Positions 45,502-54,640 of a stretch of 64,000 bases of DNA are shown here, piece by piece. The stretch lies in NCBI GenBank assembly GCA_007844125.1, contig CM017567.1:3529660-3593659 (forward strand). The letters are read 5' to 3'. How positions within the stretch are numbered: the stretch's first letter is position 1; every line of letters starts with the position of its first letter. Source of the DNA: Sinonovacula constricta. Its lineage: Eukaryota > Mollusca > Bivalvia > Cardiida > Solecurtidae. The translations under genes were made by a program, and so were the position numbers. Below the pieces are notes generated by a model. That model did not search any database, was not told where the DNA came from, and saw nothing but the letters and a program-made list of their open reading frames with translations.

Positions 45502-47954
45502 ATGTCTGCCTTCGATATGTCCGACGAGGAGAAACTGGTTGACCTTCTTCGTCTGATCGTCACAAAACACCCCGGTGCCACGTCAGCATGTGCTGAGGCC
45601 TTCAAGAAGTCACCTCACCTCGCCAACACTTATCTGACATTCACCTTTAAAGAGAACGACTCCAAGTCGGATTTTGCCTGTAAGTGTCACTATGAACACG
45701 AGTATATGACCTATCTGACAGGGGATGTGGTCGACTTTGAGACGTTCAGTCACGTGACCAAGAATGTCACAAGGGGTTACTGTAGACATGCCCAGTTCGA
45801 CGACACCCCCTCCCCAACGGATCTTGGATCGAATTGGCTGCTCCGGAAATCGGAGCAAAATCTCCGCAGACATTCCGTAGATTTTGATCTCGCAAATAAC
45901 ATTACTAAACCGCCCAGCCGTCTGACGTCCCGGCGGTCCAGTAGTAGTCTTAGATCACTCGAACTAAATGAGACTAATCGAGGTTTAACGGGACTTAAGT
46001 CCAGAAAGTCGACACTAAGTCTGCGTTCTCTGGCTCTCGAGGTAGAGGAAATCAAGGGGCAGACACAGACCAGTCTAATGCATGCAGCCGCAGCAGTAGG
46101 CGATGCCGGCTTGTTAGTTTTTCTGCTGAGAAAAGCAAAAACCTCGCTTGAACAGCTGGGTAAATTTCAGCTTTCCCCGCTGCATATGGCGATATTAAAA
46201 GATAAAATGTGCTACATGAAACACGTGCTTCTTCGTCCAGAAACTTTCCTGGCAAACCGATCCGGTGTTTTCAAATATGCTGACCTAATTCCGTGCAAAT
46301 ATGGAATGCATAAAGGCAAATTGGAAGTTACAAAGTTGTCATTGATTGGACTGTGTATAAAACGTGATGACCTGGACACTATGCATGAAATTATGAACAC
46401 TGGTTTTATAATCGATTACTCTCTTGAACGTGCATTAACGGAAGCAGTTGAAGCCGACTCCGTTGATGCGGTGGAACTTCTTCTTCAGTGCGGCGCTAGA
46501 CCCTCTCTTGACGTCGTTAAGGCAGCCACTTCCCGGTCTTTAGCCGTGTTTGAATCCATATTCAGGCGTTTCCGTAAAGATTTCAAAGTCTACACCATTC
46601 AACACCCCGACCACGTGACCAGAGAGTTAGTGATGCCGGCCATCTTGACCCGGAATGTGGATGTTGTGCGAGTTTTGATCCAGAACGGGGCTCCGGTGTC
46701 TAGTAAAGGGTTTTACTCGCCACTGACGTGTTCAGTGCTAGAGAACCAGCCGGAGATGGTACAACTGTTACTGGAGAAACACGCTGAAAGAAACGCTGAG
46801 ATGCAAGGCTACAACCTGCTGGACATAGCCACCTGTATGGGCTTCACAGAATGTGCAGGTATATTGGTTCTTGTTTTTGTATTCGGAATAAAATTTAGAC
46901 TGGCTAACCTATGATAAGTAAATGCCGTAATTGAGATTATATGTAAAATATCATTAAAGCTTACATAATTTTATGTTAAGCACAATCCACAGACAGTCTA
47001 ATTGAGTGACATCATTAAAAAGTCGAATTTTATGTTAATAATAACATACGTCGATTTTGCTTAAGAGGAGTGTGATGATGGTGGTGATGTCGGTAGCAAC
47101 GTTAATGTTGATTATGATGATGTCAGTAGTGTTAAGGATGACATTGATACTGATGTTAACGCTGTTGACTTGTTGTCTTTCCAGAAATTCTACGTAAGTT
47201 TGGCATGAAGAGGAAGAACCGACAGATCAAAAGCACCGTGCCGTGTAACCTTTTATTGGGAATAGCCAGTCGCCTTGAGATGCCTCTAGATCAGATGAAG
47301 CTGCACCGCCAACTGGAAAGCAAGAGGCTCACGAACGAAGAGGACACCGTGCTGCACGTTGCCATCAAGTCAAAGCTGAGTCGAAGGCTCCTCCGGGATC
47401 TACTTAAAAGCGGCTCGAACGTGAACGCGAAGAACAAGAAGTTGGAAACCCCACTGATGTGCGCCGTGTCTAAAGATGTTTGCGCTGATATGGATCTAAT
47501 CCGGGAGCTTTTGTACTTCAACCCAATTCTGGAACAGAGCGACAAATCCGGTAAAACCACGCTGGCGATGGCGATCGCGCGAGACCATGAGCAACGGTCT
47601 AACAATCTGAACTCCAAGGACAAAGAAAAACCTACGGAGACATCTGAAGCCGTCGCTACTTTACTCCTGGAATGTGGCTATAACGTGAAGTACGACGATG
47701 TAAAGAAGCCCCATCATACGGTGTATGCCCTAAAGGCCGTCTGGAGAGATCTGGCAGCGACCATAGGCTGTGGTCGGAATGGACTCTACGTCCAGATGAA
47801 TCCCAAGAGCCTGATGGTCCGAAGTCGGGAAGTGGTCCGCCGGGCATATCCAGGAATACGGCTCCATCGTTTCCTGGAGTTCATGAAATGTCCGCAGGAT
47901 ATTAAAGATACCGTTCTGATGACATCCCTTCTGAAGATTGACCTGGACGACTGA
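45502..47954 (+). CDS. Ankyrin-repeat protein with C-terminal SOCS-box-like domain (ASB-type), two exons
   Basis: Exons 45,502-46,858 and 47,185-47,954 join across a 326-bp intron (GCAG|GTATAT ... TTTCCAG|AAATTC), giving 708 residues. The start is the first ATG after an in-frame TAG at 45,478. Residues 1-110 form a conserved-looking N-terminal region. Residues about 118-185 are basic and Ser-rich, with RRHSV and a duplicated SR(R/K)S..SLRSL motif. Ankyrin repeats occupy about 190-250, 310-340, 376-456 and 504-640 (SLMHAAAAVGDAG, LSPLHMAI, DTVLHVAIKSK, ETPLMCAV). Residues 658-703 (NPKSLMVRSREVV..., RLHRFLEF, IKDTVL) match the SOCS-box layout. By family knowledge, ASB proteins recruit substrates through ankyrin repeats to Elongin B/C-Cullin 5 ligases. 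Here the BC-box Cys is Ser (residue 666) and the Cul-box LPxP is replaced by MKCP, so ligase assembly is uncertain. High GC and clear coding composition make the gene itself secure. Confidence 0.85.
46859..47184 (+). other. Intron of the ankyrin gene
   Basis: It splits a Glu codon (G|AA). A degenerate GATGATG/GTGATG/GTTAATG low-complexity stretch lies at 47,070-47,165, immediately before the pyrimidine tract and acceptor TTGTCTTTCCAG. Confidence 0.85.
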
Positions 47955-47982
47955 AGAGACTCGGGAGTAAAGCCTGCATTTA

Positions 47983-48006
47983 AATAAAGAATTAAACAGT
48001 AATAAA
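47983..48006 (+). terminator. Tandem polyadenylation signals of the ankyrin gene
   Basis: AATAAA at 47,983-47,988 and AATAAA at 48,001-48,006, starting 29 bp after the stop codon. The 3' UTR would be very short. Confidence 0.65.
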
Positions 48007-48469
48007 CATTTATTAACCTGAAGGTAAACTTGAACTTTTTCTTTTAAGAGATGCACAAGGTCGGCATTATATATACGTTTTTTCGTTGTTATAAACGATT
48101 TGTCAAAACGTTAATGCGTTGGATTTCTTGCGATGTGTAGGCGGACTATTTTTTATTAGTTTTAGTTGCAATAAGATAAAAGAGATCAAACCTGATGTCA
48201 AACATGAAAACTATATTACAAGATCTTATCATGTCTTTACTTTCTTAGTATGTTTTTTTTTAAATCTTTTTATGTAATATTTTTTCATAAATTTAACATC
48301 GGGCGAATTATGGGGGTGGCATACATGTGGTGTCCTTTGAGATTTCGGGGTTGCCCCAGCTGTACTGGTAAAATCAACGACATGTAACTCCAGACGACTT
48401 ACACTCTTAATGCGTGCTTTCAAGTACCGTTCCGGGCGGTGGATTTGATGTGAGTGGGCCTTCCCGCTG
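48007..48469. other. Non-coding downstream of the ankyrin gene
   Basis: Nothing recognised; the minus-strand frames here overlap the SINE copy that follows. Confidence 0.4.
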
Positions 48470-48590
48470 ACGTAAGGGGCACCGGTTGACCGTCCCAGAC
48501 ATTTGTCTGGGGTCTTTCTCCGTCAAAATAACTGAGCATCCCTATAATAATCATAATTATAATACGATGTATTTTAAAAAAAAGCATTTG
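48470..48590 (+). repeat. SINE 3'-body copy
   Basis: GGGGCACCGGTTGACCGTCCCAGACATTTGTCTGGGGTCTTTCTCC, then CATCCCTATAATAATCATAATTATAATACGATGTA and an A-rich tail. CCAGACATTTGTCTGG is a perfect inverted repeat in this copy. Confidence 0.65.
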
Positions 48591-50240
48591 GGGTTTGAAC
48601 ACCAACAACTTACGAATCATAGTACAGTGCTCCATTGAAGTCGTTCTTAAGTACATCAATATATTATATTTTTTAGTGTTTGTGTGATTGTATTTATATT
48701 TATATGCCTTTAAATAAAGAAAAACTACATGCCAAGCTCCTATGTATACCTGAGCTCTCGAGTACAAGGAATAAAACGTAAATCATATTCATCATTTTTC
48801 TCAAAGACATTGTTAGTTCTGGTACGTAAAGGGGTTTGAGATGAAAATTTAGATCAAAGCTTGAGTCATCTTCTCTTTTATCTGAGGATATGCCGAATAA
48901 GTTCTTGGAACAAGATCATTTTGTTTGTACAAATGTTTTGCGCCTGACTAACACTGACAATTCATAGACGTCGCCTGTCACCAATGTAAGTGGCTGACTG
49001 TCGCGATGTCACAAGCTTCAATATACGTGTCCAGCATTGCCTGTGATTCTGGTTAGATGTGTTTTTGTATTCTTTCAGTAATTACAGCAATGCTTAGAGA
49101 CATTTTCACGCTGAAGATACTTGAATACACATTTACTTATAGGGCTGTCCTTAAAAAGTGATAAAATAAAACTATTAAACCTGCAGTTTGTATGTTTGAT
49201 GAGACTATACAATTCTATCTTTTGCATGTGTTTTCAGAGCGCCGTCATCTAAGATTTACATGTGTTCCAACTGCGCTGTGTTGTACATTCTCTGAGTTTT
49301 TATGTTTATATACACAGTCAAGCACGTGCTTTGAATTGTTCTCGTTCATGAAGAGTGTTATCACATATCAAAAGTGACTTATAAAAGATTCGCCAGATCC
49401 AGACTAGGTGGTAAATCATTGAATGGCGTTTTCTTACTGTATGCACTGTCGCGTACTGTAGACACATCATGCAAGAAGAAAGTACAAGCCTTGCAAATAA
49501 GTTTTACAAAAATGGGCGTAGTTTACGCTTACACGCACTTGCACTTGTCTTCTTTTTATTATGAAGTTCATAGAATCAATATCTTCGTGCCTGCTGTGAT
49601 CATCTGCACTTCTTCCCAACTCACTGTTAAAGCTGTACTCTTCCTTGCTCTAGATTCGGATGTAATTAGTTTGCATGTGGGTTTATAATACGATACATCC
49701 GCAACAAAGGGACATTAAATCTGTCACATTAGACACATTTATTCTAATCGTGTACATGTCTGTACGTTTCGGCACCATACGGTACGAGGTGTATATCAGC
49801 ATCAGGTGTAAAGCTACATGTATACTGTTTATAGCATAACGTGTTTTTTTCCAGTGCTTGAGTGTGTCAAACAACTTACGTATACTGTTTTCTAAATAGA
49901 TTTACAATGTTAAACTTACGCTTTTAAGCTTTCAACAAGAATAAAATGTCAATTCCAATTTTAATTGCTTCACTTACTTCGTTTGTATAAGAACTTGTGA
50001 AAATAATAACAGAGAGCCATTTACTTATCTGTAAACATCTGAATTATTTATAATAATAACCGTCGGGAAAAAAATGACCAACATATATATGTGGCTTACC
50101 AAAAGTAATTCAATTACTTTTATTTTTTGTAAATTTTTTGTGTGATGTTTTCGTTTTTTCTACTCACTTCTGTCGTGCGTCGGTGGCATGCAACAATAAC
50201 ACATTTCCCCGGACGCTGACTTTTAACCTTTATGTCAGAG
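48591..50240. other. Non-coding, no gene seen
   Basis: Frames at 49192-49377, 49374-49688 and 49683-49874 have no domains. No repeat was recognised. Confidence 0.4.
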
Positions 50241-50248
50241 TCAGACAG

Positions 50249-50278
50249 ATTTTATTACGGTCGTAATAAAATTACGAC
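50249..50278. other. Two overlapping palindromes
   Basis: ATTTTATTACG (50,249) and CGTAATAAAAT (50,262-50,272) are perfect 11-bp arms with a 2-base spacer. GTCGTAAT (50,260) and ATTACGAC (50,271-50,278) are perfect 8-bp arms around AAA. The two hairpins share bases and are mutually exclusive. Confidence 0.85.
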
Positions 50279-50447
50279 ACCGTTACGATGCTGAGATGGC
50301 ATCTTGCACGGTCGCGCTTAGCGATGAAGATATGTGAGCTTAAGACGCAGGGGTTTAAACGAGACACAATCTTCCTCAACTAATGAAATTATGCCATTTA
50401 TACAGCCATAGTTTATTTTTTGTGGTTAATTATCTGTTGGTACATTT

Positions 50448-50575
50448 AGTCATCATAATCATCATCATCATCACAACCACCACCATCATTATCGTCGTCG
50501 TCATCAACACAATAGTCATTATCAACAACAACATCATCATCATAATTATCACCATCGACATCGTGATCGTCATGG
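50448..50575. repeat. ATC/CAT trinucleotide-rich tract
   Basis: A mixture of ATC, ACC, GTC and AAC triplets; the Ile/Thr-rich frame at 50383-50655 is its translation. Confidence 0.85.
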
Positions 50576-51239
50576 GCAGTATCGTCATACTTCCTTTAGT
50601 GCAGTTTACTCTGAAAAGTGTAGGTGCATGTTGTTTTTGCGAAAATTACGTTTGATTTGATTTATACTTATTGAGTGTACATATAAATGTTCCGAGACAT
50701 TTGCCACTAAAAAGTCTAGATTGAATATTGTTGTTATCTATAGTGTTACTAAAATGTTATGAAAGCACCACATGTGCTTTTGGTTAAAGTTTGTAGTAGT
50801 AAAATAACAATGTGTTTTAGCGTGATAAAATGTGTAGAACTCTCTACGTTAGTGAGTTTAATCGCTTTTTTATTACTGAAATGCTTTCTTACACGTTATA
50901 TTTGTTTATGCTTTGTAACTTTTTGCTGTTTTTGCTATGCTTTTCTTATATCATCACAGAAGAAATAAAAAATGAAACTCGTAGCATGGTTGCTGTTCTG
51001 TATTGTGATTATTTGTTATAATATAGTGAATTGCATAAAAAACGAATAAAATGGCAACCAAAAGATACGTTTTCACTTTATATCAGCACGGGTTTATAAA
51101 GACCGAGTTAGAAAAATACTTACTTTGGAAACTTTGAGTCTTATATGACCTTTCGCAGTACATTTATCAATGTCACGTTTAAGTGATATTTGTTAACAGT
51201 TTCAGGCGATGATATTAACGTTTTGACAGAGACACGAAC
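50576..51239. other. Non-coding, no gene seen
   Basis: Frames at 50759-50968 and 50830-51021 are hydrophobic with no domain; taken as chance. Confidence 0.4.
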
Positions 51240-51675
51240 TTACCCCACCAATGCTAAAAAGGATATGGACATAGGCAGACCCCTTCCAATCACAATTTCG
51301 TTTCACCAATTGTAAGATGTTAGCCTTAAACCCATACCTTCAAGACACCAGAACATTCAAATTAACACCTTATATTGTGCGTAAAACAGGTGTTCTGTAC
51401 CGTACAATAATAAGGTGAACCTAAGATAAATCTTTGGCGGTGAAATTCACAAACTTACATATTCACCTTATATTATGACCAAAAATACGAAATTATCCAT
51501 TTTTCCAAGCTCCTTAGATATGTAAATAGGTAACCGAAATTGGATACCTGACAAGAGCTCACTTATTGGCACTTTCGTCAAAACTCGCTAATTCATGCTT
51601 GGGCAACATGACGGGCTCACGATAAAATGCGAATATATGTGCTGACCCTTAAATAAACCAGTTGTCAGTCAGTCA
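51240..51675 (-). repeat. Dispersed ~400-bp repeat, inverted relative to the copy at 63.6-64.0 kb
   Basis: Its reverse complement shares with 63,605-64,000, in order: ACTGGTTTATTTAAGGGTCAGCACATA, TTTTATCGTGA.CCCGTCATG.TGCCC, TCAGGTATCCAATTTCGGTTACC, TATTTACATA, CATAATATAAGGTGA, GTGAATTTCACC, GTTCACCTTA and GAAACGAAATTGTGATTGGAAGGGGTC. There is no protein. Confidence 0.85.
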
Positions 51676-51714
51676 GAGGCCTGAACTAGACTTATATTCA
51701 ACAAAAAGAGCCCA

Positions 51715-51960
51715 CGCGGCAGGGTGGTTAGTTACAACTCCTCAAACCCACACCGCTTGGGTTTTAATCCCGTTTGGCTGAAAATTTCATGTGGAGAGTT
51801 TTTCCAGCTAACCTGCGCCGGTGGTTCTACCCAGACATAAGAATGGGATATTCCTTCATCAATAACAAACCTGGAGGTCGCCAATATGGCCATAATTGTG
51901 TCAATGCGATGTAACCAAAAAAAAGAAAAACATAATATTATTCAAAAAAAGAAAAACATA
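51715..51960 (+). repeat. tRNA-derived SINE copy with head and body
   Basis: The head GCCCACGCGGCAGGGTGGTTAGTTAC (A-box region) leads to GCTTGGGTTTTAATCCCG (a degenerate B box, with TTTTAATCC in place of GTTCNANNC). Then come ACCTGCGCCGGTGGTTCTACCCAGACATAAG, TCGCCAATATGGCCATAATTGTGTCAATGCGATGTAACC and an A-rich tail. A 27-bp tail duplication (AAAAAAAGAAAAACATAATATTATT) lies at about 51,908-51,965. Confidence 0.7.
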
Positions 51961-52269
51961 ATATTATTGCAGACACAGTATCAACTTTTAACCTGCTTTG
52001 CACGAGTGTTTAAACACGTGACAGTTAACAAGTGTAGATCCAGATAAGCTTAAGAATCTACATTTAGTCTTCAGCAAAACATCTAGGCACGTCTGCAAGT
52101 ATGTATAGGAAGATTGCTAAGGATTAGTTCTGGTTAAATTAGCAAACTGTAGCAGTGTAACGGACAAGTAAGATTTTTTAGAAGTGGACTTCTGGGGAAA
52201 TCATCTTAAATAAGCATTTAAAGATTAATGTCTAAATGTCAGGGGGTTTCAGCTTGTTTGAGGTAAAAC
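51961..52269. other. Non-coding spacer
   Basis: Nothing recognised. Confidence 0.4.
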
Positions 52270-52470
52270 TTGTAGAGAAAGTATTTAGAAACCGCGAGGG
52301 TTCGAGTCCCGGTCAGGACGATGGACTACATTGTGAAGGTATCCCAAGTGACCTGCGATGCGCCGGTGTTTTTATGTAGACATTTATCTGATGTTTTCCT
52401 CAACCAAAATAACTTGACGGCGCTGTAATGACAAAATTATGTTGCATCGACGTACTTAAAATAACAACTG
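52270..52470 (+). repeat. tRNA-derived SINE copy
   Basis: A strong B box, GGGTTCGAGTCCCGG at 52,299, is followed by TATCCCAAGTGACCTGCGATGCGCCGGTG, AGACATTTATCTGATGTTTTCCTCAACC and GCTGTAATGACAAAATTATGTTGCATCGACGTA. The A-box side is eroded. Confidence 0.65.
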
Positions 52471-52864
52471 AAGAGTATTGTTTTCTCCGAAATAATATAC
52501 AAGTGATGACTTGAGTTAAAGTCATCAATTTGGCTTGGCACTGGTTGGTCCTTTAAATACATAGATCTACCGAGGATTAATTGGTTCATGATTACACATA
52601 GGAGCTTCAAGTTCATATTTGCTTTAAAAAACAATTTTACCTTTAATATTGTGTGATGACTCCATATAATTTAATGGAATTGCCTTTAAAAAGACAAATT
52701 CCTAAGTGTTGGTTGCAGGGCATTTGGATTCCATAAAAAGTGATTACATAGTTATTACGTCGATGTGAGGTACCTGCAATATAAATTAATCTTATGGCTG
52801 TCCAGGATTATTTGGCGTTTAAATCGATACTAATAAATATTTCAAACAATGTATGTATTTTGGG

Positions 52865-53170
52865 TTTTATGTTTGTTTGTTGCTGCTTTTTTGTTGTTGT
52901 TTTTTAAGTTTTTCGGCACACCGAGGCACACCGACACATGATAGGTCTTACGGCGCCGAATACCTTAACGTTTAACGACAATAGAATATAATCAGGTTAA
53001 AACTGACATACGTGAGTAGAAATAAAAATCTATCAGTTTAAAAATCTGAATTATAAGTGAAAACCGGGTAATATATTAAACAGTTAAAATGTATAACGTA
53101 AGCATAATAAACCGTTTAAAATTTTATAACTTATTAAGAATACCAATCTCGTTCAGGAAGCAAACAAGCT
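52865..53170 (-). mobile_element. I-like LINE copy C, 3' end only
   Basis: Read on the minus strand, this is the family 3' region from GCTTGTTTGCTTCCTGAACG to the TTAAACGTTAAGGTATTCGGCGCCG..GTGTGCCG block and an AAACAACAACAAAAAAGC tail. The GGCACACCGA word is duplicated here. The copy stops at AAGCTT, exactly where the tail of copy A begins, so it is 5' truncated. Confidence 0.8.
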
Positions 53171-53449
53171 TGTATTTTGTATTTGTATTTGGGGTTTTAC
53201 TGCACACCGACACTTGATAGGCCATACGGCGCAGAATACATTGAAGTCCAACGACAATAGAATATTATCAGGTTAAAACTAAAATACGTGAGTAGACATA
53301 AAAATCTATCAGGTTAAAAATGTGAATGATGAAAACAGGTTAACATATTAAACAGTTAAAATGTATAACGTTAGCATAATAAACATTTAAAAAAAGTATA
53401 ACTTATTAAGAATACCAATCTCGTTCAGAAAGCAAACAAGCTTAGCATC

Positions 53450-54344
53450 GGATACTGTCGTAAATAATTCGAATTATGTTATTGACATTAAAATATTTAG
53501 ACCTAATATTGTCTGTGTCAATGCAATGTAGTAAAATATGGTTAACTGTAAGAGGTTCCTGGCAAGGAACACATTCAGGTTAAACTTCTCGTTTTAGAAG
53601 ATATGAGTGAGTTAATCTAGTATGTCCGATGCGACAGCGGGTAAGAACTATGTTTTCCCGCCTACTTTCTCTGCAAGTAGAGATATTGGCACCGACGATA
53701 GGTTAAATGGCGTGTAATTTGTTATAAACAGTGGTATCCCAACTTGTTTGCCATTTGGTTAAAGTATATCGATTGATAAGTGGTTTAGAATCTGTGTGTG
53801 GGATGCAAAGATCTGTCTCAGTAAGGGCTGACGAAGATTTTGCACTCTTATCTGCATCCTCGTTTCCTCGGATGCCTACATGACTAGGTAGCCAACAGAA
53901 AACAATATTTTTATTAAGACAAACTTCACTAACTTTTAAAAGTAATTCTCTAATGAGGGGGTTGGAAAAAATAAGATTTTTAATAGACTGTAATACCGAC
54001 AAGGAGTCAGTAAATATTACAAATTTATCGCCAGGATGATCAGAAATAAAGTCAAGAGAAAGGTTAAGAGCCTGAATTTCGGCTGAAAAAATGGATGAGT
54101 CGGGTGGTAATTTTTGTTTAAAACAATGAATTTTACTTACGGAAGCACAACCGACATATGAATCTGCTTTTGAGCCATCAGTATATATTTGAAAGTAGTT
54201 AGAGTATTTCTTGTCGCGCAGTTCGATAAAATTTGAGCGTAGAACGAGAGGGTCTGTTTTTGATTTAGTATTTATACTCAGAGATAAATCAACATCAGGA
54301 GTTTTAAATTGCCATCGTGGCAATTCCAAGATACTATTTTCCAT
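53450..54344 (-). pseudogene. LINE RNase H and C-terminal Cys/His domain (copy A)
   Basis: The frame 54,344-53,703 gives 213 residues with all RNase HI acidic positions: YTDGS, AEIQAL, FTDSLS and GNEDADKSAK. It stops at a TAA (53,703-53,705). The same frame continues past that stop with clear coding character: RCRIGHTRLTHSYLL, then PECVPCQEPL and NHILLHC, the CxxC...H...C domain typical of I and Jockey type C-termini. A second TAA interrupts just before PECVPC. The ATG at 54,344 is internal to the ORF and not a true start. By family knowledge the RNase H removes template RNA during target-primed reverse transcription. Confidence 0.85.
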
Positions 54345-54640
54345 TTTTTGGTTTAAATTCAGATGTGATGATTATATGAGTTCTAATATCCGTAAACCAA
54401 ACGGCTTAATTGTGTAAATAAGTTAGAGTATTTCTTGTCGTGCAGTTCGATAAAATTTGAGCGTAGAACGAGGGGGTCTGTTTTTGACTAATTATTTGTA
54501 CAGAGAGTTAAAACGACTTCGGAAGTTTTAAATTGCCATGGTGGAAATATCTATTAATTGATTTAAATTCAGTTGTGATGATTGAATAATTTCTAGCATT
54601 CGTAAACCAAACGGATAAATTGCCTTTGGTTTACGCTCGT
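54197..54640 (-). repeat. 224-bp direct duplication of the RT-RNase H linker (copy A)
   Basis: AGTTAGAGTATTTCTTGTCG starts both units (54,197 and 54,421). Both end near CGTAAACCAAACGG (54,391 and 54,601). The second unit is about 14 bp shorter and more diverged. The junction between them contains GTGTAAATAAGTT (54,412-54,424), which belongs to the endonuclease region and not the linker. Confidence 0.88.

Noticed and set aside
50383..50655. 90-codon Ile/Thr/Val-rich plus-strand frame
   Set aside because: It is a translation of the ATC/CAT trinucleotide tract.
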